DNA of 64,000 bases from Acidobacteriota bacterium. Its GTDB lineage: Bacteria > Acidobacteriota > Terriglobia > Terriglobales > Acidobacteriaceae. The translations under genes and the position numbers were made by a program. The notes beneath the pieces are model-generated. The model saw only the letters and a program-made list of their open reading frames with translations, was not told the origin of the DNA and ran no database searches. Of the stretch, positions 55,602-64,000 are shown piece after piece (position 1 is the first letter of the stretch; each line of letters starts with the position of its first letter). The DNA lies in the NCBI GenBank assembly GCA_028876335.1, contig JAGWSG010000134.1, forward strand, positions 1-64,000, read 5' to 3'.

Positions 55602-56135
55602 GCGTCCTCGTTTAGCCATGGAAGCAACTCGCCCATACGCCCCCTGCAGAAAATTTCCAGCTTTCAGTGCACACTGGTCTATGGGAAGCCTGCGGCATCT
55701 GGCCCATGCAGCCCAGGGGACCAATTTTTGCCTACCCTGTCTCTATGTCCCATAACTTCCTTAGAATCAAATATGGTGCGGTAACTCTTTTAGAATCAGA
55801 TACGAGATAGATATATACCTCACTCAACTCTTGTGAAATCATGCACATACGGGATAGGGTGGGGTAGGGGGGTACCTCAAAACGGGGGGTATAGACCGGG
55901 CGGAAGTCAGACTTCCACCTGGCCGCTCTAAGTACAGTCCGCCCTGCTAGTAATTCAAACTCAGAACTCCGTTGTCCGAACATGAAACGTGACGGCGGCT
56001 CCGGAACGCATGCAGATCATAGAAACTCCGTTTTGAGGCGAGCACATAGGAGAATGGTTGACAAACCGGCGATGGAGAAACGCAGCTGTATGCCATGCGC
56101 AGTGCACCCGGCCTGGATGAGCAATCTGCGCCGGA
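55602..56135. other. Intergenic region with a G-quadruplex motif and short direct repeats
   Basis: 534 bases without a supported gene. Direct repeats TTAGAATCA lie at 55761-55769 and 55790-55798. Four G tracts of 3, 3, 4 and 6 bases separated by 1-3 bases lie at 55851-55872, followed by a further run of six Gs at 55884-55889; together they form a clear G-quadruplex motif. A short hairpin GGAAGT-ACTTCC is at 55902-55916. Base composition shifts sharply between AT-rich and G-rich patches. It could be a dispersed intergenic element; a second copy is not evident in the window. Confidence 0.5.
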
Positions 56136-56465
56136 TCAGAATGTGTGAAACGCAAAAAACACTGCGCCAATGAGCATCACACCGGACACAGCGTGGTTCC
56201 ATTTCAAGTGAGATCCAAAGTAGAAGGTTGTGAATACGGCGAAGACCGTAATTGTGATGACCTCTTGAATCACCTTGAGCTGCACCGGCGTAAAGCGGCC
56301 ATATCCAATGCGGTTTGCGGGTACCTGAAAGCAGTACTCGAGAAATGCGATCATCCAGCTGACCACAATCACCTTCCAGAGAGGTTGACTCTCAAACTTC
56401 AGGTGACCGTACCAGGCGATCGTCATGAAAATGTTGGAGCAAATCAGAAGCAAGATGGTCCACAT
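56136..56465 (-). CDS. DUF486 / DMT-like four-helix membrane protein
   Basis: A 109-residue protein with four hydrophobic helices (MWTILLLICSNIFMTIAWYG, VIVVSWMIAFLEYCFQVP, VITITVFAVFTTFYFG, AVSGVMLIGAVFFAFHTF). The motif AFLEYCFQVPANRIG is typical of DUF486, a distant relative of small multidrug transporters. ATG 56465 is the natural start; longer frames add a hydrophilic stretch with no ribosome site. It is divergent from the YggS gene by 56 bases. Substrate unknown. Confidence 0.87.
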   Translation of the reverse strand: MWTILLLICSNIFMTIAWYGHLKFESQPLWKVIVVSWMIAFLEYCFQVPANRIGYGRFTPVQLKVIQEVITITVFAVFTTFYFGSHLKWNHAVSGVMLIGAVFFAFHTF

Positions 56466-56521
56466 CCAACTATTAGATGCCAGGTTGGCCCGCGTATCCT
56501 GTTGAAGAACTATATTGTGAG

Positions 56522-57241
56522 ATGAACTTTCTAGCTGAAAACTTGGCCCGGGTTGAAGACCAGATAGCCACGGCATGTAGCCAGGCCAACCGCTCCCGCA
56601 GTGACGTTGAACTGATGGCTGTCTCCAAGACCTATCCTGCGGAAGTAATCATCGAGGCTGCTGCGCTTGGCCTGAACGTTTTCGGCGAAAACCGCGTGCA
56701 GGAATTCATGTCGAAGTCGTTGCAACTCGAACAACTTCGTTTCAGTTCCGGAGGATCTGCACGGTTCCACCTTATCGGCCACCTGCAGTCCAACAAATCT
56801 GCCCGCGCGGCGGAAATCTTCGATGCTGTCGACAGCGTGGACTCACTAAAGCTTGCCGAGCGCTTGAACGAAGCAGCCGGTAAACTTGGCAAGCACCTGC
56901 CCATCTTGCTTGAAGTGAAGCTGAGCCCGGAGGAAACGAAGGAAGGCCTGGAACCGGAATCGCGCGATGCTGCTGAGCTGCTGGAGCGCCTTCCGGATTT
57001 AGCGCATATTGAAGTTCAGGGACTGATGACCATTGCCCCATGGGGCGCGCCGGACGAAATCACGCGCGCTTGCTTTCGCTCTTTGAGAGAGTGGCGCGAT
57101 CGCTGGGCCGCGGCTCATCCACGTCTCAATTTGCCGGTGCTCTCCATGGGTATGAGCGGCGACTTTCCGCTTGCCATTGCAGAAGGCGCAACGCGCATAC
57201 GCGTTGGCACGGCGCTGTTCGGCAAGCGGGTAAAGCGCTAG
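56522..57241 (+). CDS. PLP homeostasis protein, YggS family
   Basis: A 239-residue single-domain protein with the alanine-racemase N-terminal fold. It binds pyridoxal phosphate through Lys36 in LMAVSKTYP. Other family features are VFGENRVQEF, FHLIGHLQSNKS and MGMSGDFPLAIAEGATRIRV, then GTALFGKR. It regulates PLP pools and amino-acid balance without a known enzyme activity. ATG 56522 is used. It is convergent with the glucan phosphorylase gene (18 bases apart). Confidence 0.94.
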   Translation: MNFLAENLARVEDQIATACSQANRSRSDVELMAVSKTYPAEVIIEAAALGLNVFGENRVQEFMSKSLQLEQLRFSSGGSARFHLIGHLQSNKSARAAEIFDAVDSVDSLKLAERLNEAAGKLGKHLPILLEVKLSPEETKEGLEPESRDAAELLERLPDLAHIEVQGLMTIAPWGAPDEITRACFRSLREWRDRWAAAHPRLNLPVLSMGMSGDFPLAIAEGATRIRVGTALFGKRVKR

Positions 57242-57259
57242 CTCGGTGTTATTCGACGA

Positions 57260-59920
57260 TTAGCAGGGTGGCCGAATCTCACTCGACGTTCCGCCGGCTG
57301 CCGGAATATAGCACTTGCGCGTGTAATCCATCACCATGCGATCCGCGTTAAAGCGCCAGCCCAGTGTGCGGATGGTGCGCTTCATGCGCTTGATCCAGCC
57401 TCGGGGTAAACCATCTTCATCGCGCTGGTAATAGAGCGGAATTACCTCGTCATGCAGCGTGCGGTACAGCGCTTCGCCGTCGCGCGCATCATGCACATCC
57501 ATGCGTGAGTGCGTGCGTCCATTGCCAATGGCAAAGCCATTCAAGCCGTCGTACGCCTCGGCCCACCAGCCGTCCAGCACAGAGAGATTGAGACCGCCGT
57601 TGAGAACCACTTTTTGCCCGCTCGTGCCGGAAGCCTCAAGCGGCCTGCGCGGATTGTTCAGCCAAACGTCGACACCCTGCACGAGGAAGCGGCCCACATT
57701 AATGTCGTAGTTCTCAATGAAGACAAACTTATCGGCAAACTCCGGATCACGCATCATTTCCGCGATCTGTTGCAGAACCATCTTGCCGGGTTCGTCGTGC
57801 GGATGCGCCTTGCCTGCGAAGAGGAATTGGACTGGCCGTTTGGCGTCGTTCACAATCTTTGCCAGCCGCTCGATATCGGCGAGAACCAGATTCGCGCGCT
57901 TGTAGGTTGCGAAGCGCCGCGCGAAACCGATCGTGAGCGCGTCCGGTGAGAGCACGTGCGAGAGTTCGTCGAGTGTCTCCTGGTCCTCCTTGCGCCGCGC
58001 CGCCTGTTCCACTGCGCGCCGGCGTGTGAACTCAATCAGCCGAGATTTGAGCGTAAGGTGCGTCTCCCACAGCTCGGCATCTTCGACATTCTCGATGCCT
58101 TCCCACGTCCGTGCGGCGCTGCTGCGGCTTTGCCACCCAACACCAAGATGGCGGTCATAGAGACGGCCCATCTGCGGAGCAAGCCATGAGGGGACATGCA
58201 CGCCGTTGGTGATGTGGCCAATTGGCACCGCATCCTGCGATTTGTCTGAGTACAAATCCCACCACATGGCGCGTGAAACCTCGCCGTGCAAGGAGGAGAC
58301 TGCATTGGCGCGGCGCGAAAGCTTGAGGCCCAGCACGGTCATGCAGAAAGGTTCGCCGTAGTCTGTGGGCTGCACGCGGCCAAAGCCCATCAGATTTTCA
58401 TGGGTGATGCCAAGCTCATCACGCAGCGGTCCAAGATGTTCCTCGATCAGTTCGGCGGAAAAACGGTCATGCCCGGCAGGCACCGGCGTATGCGTTGTGA
58501 AAATCACTTCGCGTGGAATCATGCTTGCGGCAGCCTCGAAGCTGATTCCCTCTTCGGCCATGCGCGTGCGAATCGCTTCAAGCACCGCGAAGCCGCTATG
58601 GCCTTCGTTCAGATGAAGCACGCCGGGAGAGATGCCCATGGCTTTCAGTGCGCGGAATCCGCCCACGCCAAGCAACAGCTCCTGACGAATACGGGTTCTG
58701 CCATCTCCTCCGTACAGGCGCGAAGTAAGCTCGCGATCTTCCGGTGCATTGCCTTCCACATTCGAGTCGAGCAGTAGCAGATCACAGCGGCCCACCTTGA
58801 TGCGCCAGACTTTGGCCTTGATGGATCCGCTGCGCGTCTGGATTTCGATGACAACGGGTTGACCGGCCGGATCAATGGCCAATTGCATGGGGCAGTGACT
58901 GACGTCGGTGAGCAGGTATTCCTCGCGCTGCCAACCGGTTTCATCCAGCCGCTGCAGAAAGTAGCCCTGGCCGTAGAAAAGGCCGATGCCGACGAGAGGA
59001 ATATCCAGATCAGATGCGCTCTTGATATGATCGCCCGCGAGAACGCCAAGGCCGCCCGAGTAAATCGGCAGTGACTCATGCAAACCGAACTCCGCCGAGA
59101 AGTACGCCACCGGCCGAGGCCGAATGACACCCGCGTGCTCCGCTCCCCACGTGCGGTCGTCTTTCAGATATTCCTGATGGCGGCGATAGACGTAATTGAT
59201 GCGGCTGTGGAGTGAGAGCTCAGTCGCCCGCCGCTCAATCTCCGCCAACGGCAGTTCGGTCAGCAGTGCAATCGGATTCTGGTTCAGCTCACGCCAGCGC
59301 ACCGGATCGAGGTCACGGAAAAGCGAAACGCACTCATCGTCCCAGCACCACCAGAGATTGTGCGCAAGCGACCAGAGCTTTTCCTGCAACGGAGCAATAA
59401 ATCGGTCCAGCGTTCGCGCCTGCCGCACAACCGGCGCAACCTGCTTGGCGGCCTCGGTCAGCATCTCAATCTCGCTGTCGCTGAAGTCGCGCGACTCAGT
59501 GGTTTGCACAACCAAGACACCCTGCAGCACGCCTTTATCGATCAGCGGAACGCCCAGAAACGATTTGTAAATCTCTTCGCCCGACTCTTTGAAGAACTTG
59601 AAGCGCGGATGCCGCGAAACGTTTTCAACCGCCACCGGCTGAACCAGCTCGGCAACCAGGCCAGCCAGACCTTCATTCAAAGGCATGCGCAGTGTGCCGA
59701 TGCAGCGAGGGTCAAGACCGACCGTTGCGGCAAGCACCAGATTCGAGCGATCGGGCTCAAGCAAATATGCCGAACACACATCGGAACGGAAGCGGGATGC
59801 AATCAGCGCAACCACGTTCATCAACGTATTCGCGGAATTGGTTGAATCGCGAGTCAGATTGGCAATTTCTTCTATTGTCAGCACTGTGGTCGCCTCTGGA
59901 GTTTCAAATCCCATTGCCAT
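57260..59920 (-). CDS. glgP: GAF-domain alpha-glucan phosphorylase
   Basis: An 886-residue protein. Residues of about 15-165 are a GAF domain (NVVALIASRFRSDVCSAYLL, GTLRMPLNEGLAGLVAELVQ, GVLVVQTTESRDFSDSEIE). Residues of about 175-886 are a short-type glucan/maltodextrin phosphorylase (GT35) with DUF3417-like start (LQEKLWSLAHNLWWCWDDE), FSAEFGLHESLPIYSGGLG and the PLP Lys770 in ASGTSGQKVVLNGG. It releases glucose-1-phosphate from glycogen or maltodextrin. The GAF domain may sense a small ligand and regulate activity (inference). Starts at ATG 59920 with AGGA 8 bases upstream. Sits downstream and convergent to the YggS gene. Confidence 0.93.
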   Translation of the reverse strand: MAMGFETPEATTVLTIEEIANLTRDSTNSANTLMNVVALIASRFRSDVCSAYLLEPDRSNLVLAATVGLDPRCIGTLRMPLNEGLAGLVAELVQPVAVENVSRHPRFKFFKESGEEIYKSFLGVPLIDKGVLQGVLVVQTTESRDFSDSEIEMLTEAAKQVAPVVRQARTLDRFIAPLQEKLWSLAHNLWWCWDDECVSLFRDLDPVRWRELNQNPIALLTELPLAEIERRATELSLHSRINYVYRRHQEYLKDDRTWGAEHAGVIRPRPVAYFSAEFGLHESLPIYSGGLGVLAGDHIKSASDLDIPLVGIGLFYGQGYFLQRLDETGWQREEYLLTDVSHCPMQLAIDPAGQPVVIEIQTRSGSIKAKVWRIKVGRCDLLLLDSNVEGNAPEDRELTSRLYGGDGRTRIRQELLLGVGGFRALKAMGISPGVLHLNEGHSGFAVLEAIRTRMAEEGISFEAAASMIPREVIFTTHTPVPAGHDRFSAELIEEHLGPLRDELGITHENLMGFGRVQPTDYGEPFCMTVLGLKLSRRANAVSSLHGEVSRAMWWDLYSDKSQDAVPIGHITNGVHVPSWLAPQMGRLYDRHLGVGWQSRSSAARTWEGIENVEDAELWETHLTLKSRLIEFTRRRAVEQAARRKEDQETLDELSHVLSPDALTIGFARRFATYKRANLVLADIERLAKIVNDAKRPVQFLFAGKAHPHDEPGKMVLQQIAEMMRDPEFADKFVFIENYDINVGRFLVQGVDVWLNNPRRPLEASGTSGQKVVLNGGLNLSVLDGWWAEAYDGLNGFAIGNGRTHSRMDVHDARDGEALYRTLHDEVIPLYYQRDEDGLPRGWIKRMKRTIRTLGWRFNADRMVMDYTRKCYIPAAGGTSSEIRPPC

Positions 59921-60292
59921 CCGTCCATCCTCATATTCAGGTTTTCGTTGCGGTTAGTACTTTTGCCTCTAATGAAGTGACTCCTATGCCATCCTCTTCC
60001 CGAAGTTGAAGAGTTGGAACCTATCCAGTTTGAACCTTGTAATGAATGTGCGGGTACAAATTGAAGTCCGCGTTTGGTTACCAGTCCGAACAGAGAATTT
60101 CTGCCGCAAAATCGGGGCCTGGCCGGATCCGACTCTGACAATGAATTAGCAGCGAGACCCATCACATGGGTTTGGACGTGCTGTATACGGATTGGTTCAG
60201 GCTCCACGCTGTGAAGCACTGCTTTGATGTGACGATACCATCAAACAGGCTTCCTGAGAAATCAGGACGACATAAGGATTTAGCCGCCCTGC
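59921..60292. other. Intergenic region with no supported gene
   Basis: 372 bases between the glucan phosphorylase start and the carbonic anhydrase stop, both on the minus strand. It should contain the phosphorylase promoter. I see no convincing promoter pair, hairpin or coding frame. Confidence 0.4.
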
Positions 60293-60910
60293 TCAACCAA
60301 GGAGCGGCAGGAATCTGCGCAACTGCTCATCGTATTGCTCTATGCGGCCAGAAAGAATGTCGTAATACCATCCATGTACCGTGAGCCGCCCCTCATCAAC
60401 GGCATGCTTCACCGAAGGCTGCACCTGCAAATTGCGCAACTGAGCCACCACATTGCCACGGATAAGCGAAGCTAATTCGGCGCTGTCGCCGTCGGCGGGG
60501 TTCAGTGGCTGGCGATGCGCGAAGGCGGCTTCTACATGGTTGAGCCAGCGGCTGGCCTTCGGCAACGACTCGACCGCTTTTTTATCAAGCGCAGCCTTCA
60601 TGGCGCCGCAATCGGAGTGTCCACAAAGAATCGCGTGGCGGACGCGGAGAACTTCAACAGCATACTCAATGGTGGCAGTGCAGCCGTCTACGTCGTGACT
60701 CGTGACGGGGACAACGTTCCCGGCGTTTCGTGTGATGAAGAGATCACCGGGCCCTGTATCGAGCATCAAGTCGGGCACAATGCGCGAGTCCGAGCAAGTG
60801 ATGAAAAGCCAGCGCGGGGCCTGCTGCTCGGCAAGCAAGTGAAACTGATTTCTGCGAAGCGGAAAGATATCGTCAAGGAAATGCTTGTGACCTTCAATGA
60901 GCTTCTTCAT
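60293..60910 (-). CDS. Beta-class carbonic anhydrase
   Basis: A 205-residue zinc enzyme interconverting CO2 and bicarbonate. The zinc and catalytic residues are Cys39, Asp41 and Arg43 in CSDSRIVP, and His98 and Cys101 in HSDCGAM. ATG 60910 is preferred, 13 bases after GGAGG; an upstream ATG at 60937 is also in frame. It follows the winged-helix regulator gene by about 50 bases, so the two likely share a transcript that runs away from icd. Confidence 0.94.
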   Translation of the reverse strand: MKKLIEGHKHFLDDIFPLRRNQFHLLAEQQAPRWLFITCSDSRIVPDLMLDTGPGDLFITRNAGNVVPVTSHDVDGCTATIEYAVEVLRVRHAILCGHSDCGAMKAALDKKAVESLPKASRWLNHVEAAFAHRQPLNPADGDSAELASLIRGNVVAQLRNLQVQPSVKHAVDEGRLTVHGWYYDILSGRIEQYDEQLRRFLPLLG

Positions 60911-60959
60911 GGCTGTTCGATATCCTCCTTGCTTCACAAGGGTATTGGCGGTGGCCTAA

Positions 60960-61283
60960 TCAGTTCTTTGAGTGACTGGACTGGCGGCCATTGACCAGGA
61001 CGATGAGTTCGGCAACTTCACAATGCTCTTCAACCGGGTGACGAAGCTTGAGCTTTCCGTTGATCCGATAGCGATTGCGGCGGCCATCGCGCTCGATGTC
61101 GATGTAGCCTGCCTGTGCGAGATCATCGATGATCCGCTGCACCGCTCGCTCGGTAATCCCAACCATCGCTGCGAGATCCCTCATGCGGACTTCCGCGTCG
61201 CGTGCGATGCAGAGAAGTACGTGAGCGTGGTTGGAAAGGAATGTCCACGAGGCCACATTTGCCGCTTTTTTAACGCTCGGCAT
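60960..61283 (-). CDS. Winged helix-turn-helix transcriptional regulator
   Basis: A 107-residue protein from ATG 61283 (112 from 61298). A DNA-binding winged helix is visible: WTFLSNHAHVLLCIARDAEV, VRMRDLAAMVGITERAVQRI and DLAQAGYIDIERDGRRNRYR. The C-terminal 30 residues may mediate dimerisation. It resembles MarR/ArsR-like small regulators. It lies just upstream of the carbonic anhydrase gene and divergent from isocitrate dehydrogenase. The palindrome at 61302-61317 in the shared region is its likely operator. The inducer is not known. Confidence 0.86.
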   Translation of the reverse strand: MPSVKKAANVASWTFLSNHAHVLLCIARDAEVRMRDLAAMVGITERAVQRIIDDLAQAGYIDIERDGRRNRYRINGKLKLRHPVEEHCEVAELIVLVNGRQSSHSKN

Positions 61284-61287
61284 AAAT

Positions 61288-61320
61288 ACGACTTGCATTA
61301 CACGACTTAAATGTCGTATA
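61288..61320. promoter_or_regulatory. Inverted repeat in the regulator/icd divergent region
   Basis: ACGAC (61302-61306) and GTCGT (61313-61317) form an inverted repeat with a 6-base AT-rich spacer. A further ACGAC half-site lies at 61288-61292, 14 bases upstream in the same orientation. It is between the winged-helix regulator start (61283) and the icd start (61381), an ideal place for autoregulation and icd control. The binding protein is inferred. Confidence 0.5.
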
Positions 61321-61380
61321 TTTCCTTTCGTGAATCTAGTTCGAGTTTACAACAGTATGAAAACGAGAGGAGACCAAGCA

Positions 61381-62892
61381 ATGTCAGCGCTTGTCGAAGT
61401 ACCGGCACCGGGAATTCAGCACGCAGCGGAAGCTGCAACCAAAACGATAGTGACAGTCGCACACGGGGATGGAATCGGGCCGGAAATCATGCAGGCGACA
61501 CTCCGCGTTCTTGACGCAGCAGGAGCAGCGCTGGAGTATGAGCCGATTGAACTTGGAGAGAGAATCTACCTTCGCGGCGTGACTGCGGGAATAGAACAGG
61601 AAGCCTGGGATTCAATCCGACGTAACCGCGTGTTGCTGAAGGCTCCGATCACGACCCCACAAGGAAGCGGCTACAAAAGTCTTAACGTGACGCTGCGCAA
61701 AGCACTCGGTCTTTATGCGAACGTGCGACCCGCAGTTGCATACTCTCCGTTTGTCCATACGCGGCATCCAGGGATGAATGTGGTGATTATTCGAGAGAAC
61801 GAGGAAGACCTCTATGGAGGTATCGAGCATCAGCAGACCGACGAAGTGGTACAGTGCCTCAAACTCGTCAGCAGGCCAGGGTGCGAACGGATTATTCGGT
61901 ACGCCTTTGACTACGCTCGGCGTAATGGGCGCAAAAAGATTACGTGCATGACCAAAGACAACATCATGAAGAAGACTGACGGACTCTTCCACAAGGTCTT
62001 CGATGAGGTTGCCGTGGAATACCCGGAAATTCACAGTGAGCACATGATCATCGACATCGGCGCAGCACGCCTTGCCGATTCGCCCGAGATGTTTGATGTG
62101 GTTGTGACACTGAATCTGTACGGAGATATCATCTCCGACATTGCCGCGCAGGTGGCTGGTTCAGTCGGACTGGCGCCTTCAGCCAACATCGGCGAAAGTG
62201 CGGCTATGTTCGAAGCAATTCACGGTTCGGCGCCGCAGATTGCCGGCCAGGGCATTGCGAACCCCTCCGGTTTGTTGCTCTCGGCAGTTATGATGCTGGT
62301 CCATGTCGGCAAGCCGAGTGTCGCAGAAGTGATCCACAATGCATGGCTACGGACGATTGAAGACGGAATTCATACTGCGGATATCTATACGGAAGGCGTG
62401 AGCCGAAAGAAGGTGGGAACGCAGGAGTTTGCCGCAGCCGTCATCGAACGGCTGGGAATGGAGCCAAACACTTTGGTGCCGGTTCGCTACCGCGAGACTG
62501 TAAGCACTCTAGTAGAAGCAAAATTGGCAACCGCGGCATCGCGCGATATTTCGATGACAAAGGAACTGGTTGGGGTGGACGTCTTCGTGCACTGGAAGGG
62601 CTCGGATGCACAGGAGCTGGCGCGGAATCTGAAGCTGGCTGAGACCGCAACCATACCTTTGGAAATGATTACCAATCGGGGCGCGAAGGTATGGCCGAAC
62701 GGATTGCCAGAGACATACTGCACAGATCACTGGCGGTGCCGCTTCCATGCTGCGAGTGGCGAGGCCGTCGATCCTCGCCAGGTGTTTAAGCTCCTGGAGC
62801 AACTTCACGAACGGGGAATTGAATGTGTAAAGACGGAGAACCTTTACACCTTTGACGGGAAGCCTGCTTACTCGCTTGGCCAAGGCCAATAG
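61381..62892 (+). CDS. icd: NADP-type isocitrate dehydrogenase with C-terminal extension
   Basis: A 503-residue TCA-cycle enzyme oxidising isocitrate to 2-oxoglutarate with release of CO2. The substrate and metal loops are IIRENEEDLYGGIEHQQTDE, MTKDNIMKKTDGLFHKVF and NLYGDIISDIAAQVAGSVGL; the nucleotide region is FEAIHGSAPQIAGQGIANPS. An extension of about 140 residues (from EAKLATAASRDISMTKELVG) matches the Thermus-like long enzymes. ATG 61381 has GAGAGGAG about ten bases upstream. Divergent from the regulator/carbonic anhydrase pair. Confidence 0.93.
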   Translation: MSALVEVPAPGIQHAAEAATKTIVTVAHGDGIGPEIMQATLRVLDAAGAALEYEPIELGERIYLRGVTAGIEQEAWDSIRRNRVLLKAPITTPQGSGYKSLNVTLRKALGLYANVRPAVAYSPFVHTRHPGMNVVIIRENEEDLYGGIEHQQTDEVVQCLKLVSRPGCERIIRYAFDYARRNGRKKITCMTKDNIMKKTDGLFHKVFDEVAVEYPEIHSEHMIIDIGAARLADSPEMFDVVVTLNLYGDIISDIAAQVAGSVGLAPSANIGESAAMFEAIHGSAPQIAGQGIANPSGLLLSAVMMLVHVGKPSVAEVIHNAWLRTIEDGIHTADIYTEGVSRKKVGTQEFAAAVIERLGMEPNTLVPVRYRETVSTLVEAKLATAASRDISMTKELVGVDVFVHWKGSDAQELARNLKLAETATIPLEMITNRGAKVWPNGLPETYCTDHWRCRFHAASGEAVDPRQVFKLLEQLHERGIECVKTENLYTFDGKPAYSLGQGQ

Positions 62893-62954
62893 GGTGTTTG
62901 CAATCTGCTACGATGGCGCGGATGGATACATGTCCGCGCCGCGGAGGTTGCACC

Positions 62955-64000
62955 TTGATTCGGTCCCGAACACTTGCCATATTCTTGATCGCCGGCAGCA
63001 TCGCACTCACTCTTTCCGCACAGACTGTCGACACAATTGACACCGCCCAGAAGGCGCGTATCGACCAGATTGCCGAGCAGGTAATGCAGCAGCGCGGCGT
63101 TCCTTCGGCATCCGTTGCCGTTGTAAAGGGCGGAAAGCTGGTTTACACGCACACGTACGGGCTGGCGCACATTGACCCAGACAAGCCTGCAACGCCGGAA
63201 ATGCGTTATTCGATTGGCTCTATCTCAAAGCAGTTCACTGCGGCGGCCATTCTGCTTTTGCAGCAGGAAGGCAAGCTGACCCTGGATGACGCTGTGGGCA
63301 AATATGTTCCGGGATTGACGCGCGGCAACGAGGTTACGATTCGTGAGATTCTGAGCCACACCTCGGGTTATCAAGACTACTGGCCGGAAGACTACCTGAT
63401 GACGCCGATGATGAAACCGGCAACGGCACAGTACATCATCGACACATGGGCGAAAAAGCCGCTTGATTTCGAACCAGGCACGCAGTGGCAGTACTCGAAT
63501 ACGAACTTCGTGATTGCCGGGCTGATTGTGGAGAAGGTGAGCGGCGAAAAGCTGATGGACTTCCTCGAAGAGCATGTCTTTCACAAGCTGAAGATGCATT
63601 CTGTGTGGGATTCAGATGAAGAAAAGCTGACTTCAACCGATGCCACGCCGTATATTCGTGCAGCTCTTGGCCCGCTGCGTCCTGCGCCCAAAGAAGGCCG
63701 CGGCTGGATGTTTGCCGCAGGTGAACTTGCAATGACGCCGCACGATCTGGCCTTGTGGGACATCAGCCTAATGGACCAGTCAGTGCTCTCTAAAGACAGC
63801 TACAAGCAGATGTTTACCGAAGTGAAGCTGAAAGACGGCAAGGGAACGCACTATGGCCTTGGCGTGGAAGTGACGGATCTCGACGGACACCGCGCGATTG
63901 AGCACTCGGGAGAAGTGACTGGCTTTGTCTCGGACAATGTAGTGTTGCCTGACGACGGTGTGGCTGTTGCCGTAACAACCAATCACATGGCGGGCGGCGC
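62955..64000 (+). CDS. Serine hydrolase of the beta-lactamase (class C/penicillin-binding) family, 3' end missing
   Basis: At least 348 residues, running off the window end. The start is TTG 62955 with GGAGG 7 bases upstream; a signal peptide (RTLAIFLIAGSIALTLSA) follows. The catalytic motif SxxK is SISK in YSIGSISKQF, and the YxN motif is YSN in QWQYSNTNFVIAGL. The family includes class C beta-lactamases, esterases and D-aminopeptidases, so the substrate cannot be told from this part. It lies 62 bases after icd in the same direction but has its own ribosome site. Confidence 0.9.
   Translation, partial: MIRSRTLAIFLIAGSIALTLSAQTVDTIDTAQKARIDQIAEQVMQQRGVPSASVAVVKGGKLVYTHTYGLAHIDPDKPATPEMRYSIGSISKQFTAAAILLLQQEGKLTLDDAVGKYVPGLTRGNEVTIREILSHTSGYQDYWPEDYLMTPMMKPATAQYIIDTWAKKPLDFEPGTQWQYSNTNFVIAGLIVEKVSGEKLMDFLEEHVFHKLKMHSVWDSDEEKLTSTDATPYIRAALGPLRPAPKEGRGWMFAAGELAMTPHDLALWDISLMDQSVLSKDSYKQMFTEVKLKDGKGTHYGLGVEVTDLDGHRAIEHSGEVTGFVSDNVVLPDDGVAVAVTTNHMAGG

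Noticed and set aside
55732-55983. An 83-codon minus-strand frame in the G-rich intergenic region
   Set aside because: It covers the G-quadruplex and repeat area, lacks a ribosome site and shows no domain; kept only as a non-coding element.

Overview
The window reads as a chromosomal segment of an acidobacterium, probably of the Terriglobia/Acidobacteriaceae type. This is an inference. It rests on an alternative complex III (ACIII) operon joined to a caa3-type oxidase, very large secreted proteins built from choice-of-anchor-D and Ig-like repeats, an ASPIC/UnbV FG-GAP protein, frequent TTG and GTG starts with good Shine-Dalgarno sequences, and a diderm envelope gene set (LptD, TonB/ExbBD, LolA-like). 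I saw no rRNA, tRNA, CRISPR array, insertion sequence or prophage. Nearly all of it is ordinary single-copy core and accessory chromosome.

Positions 1-9950 form one plus-strand respiratory operon: the actB C-terminus, actC, actD, actE, actF, a single-helix protein, a SCO copper chaperone, then coxB (with a fused cytochrome c), coxA (A2-type, YSHP signature), coxC and a subunit IV, closed by a hairpin. It encodes quinol:cytochrome c oxidoreduction coupled to O2 reduction. A class II photolyase (about 10.1-11.5 kb) and a 1.7-kilo-residue secreted propeller/Ig protein follow. At 17.0 kb gatC-gatA is preceded by a striking 16-bp inverted repeat. A secreted hypothetical and a structured-looking leader precede yajC-secD-secF (20.2-23.3 kb). 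TonB-ExbB-ExbD-ExbD and a TPR lipoprotein follow (23.4-27.2 kb).

Positions 27.8-32.8 kb, on the minus strand, hold a SurA-like isomerase, a DsbA-like lipoprotein and LptD, a coherent LPS-export assembly set. Next come an RDD membrane protein, an sthA-ROK kinase pair, and an FG-GAP/ASPIC protein. A 1183-residue protein fuses GH18-like, NodB deacetylase and processive GT2 domains. It is followed by an ArnT-like glycosyltransferase and the minus-strand run ndh-serS-hypothetical-LolA-like (43.8-47.7 kb).

Positions 47.8-64 kb carry an M19 dipeptidase, a secreted matrixin-like protein whose zinc site has been lost, and a stand-alone AAA ATPase with an N-terminal MshEN-type (c-di-GMP-binding) motif. 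They also hold thioredoxin reductase, a DUF4188 protein, an intergenic element with a strong G-quadruplex motif, a DUF486 protein, a YggS-type PLP protein and a GAF-fused glucan phosphorylase. A regulator/carbonic-anhydrase pair is divergent from isocitrate dehydrogenase across a small palindrome. A serine beta-lactamase-like hydrolase runs off the right edge.

The most unusual items are the MshEN-AAA protein, the GH18-NodB-GT2 fusion, the SurA/DsbA/LptD cluster with matching LptD cysteines, the inverted repeat that can hide the gatC ribosome-binding site, the His-less metzincin, and the Ig domain interrupted by a membrane hairpin.
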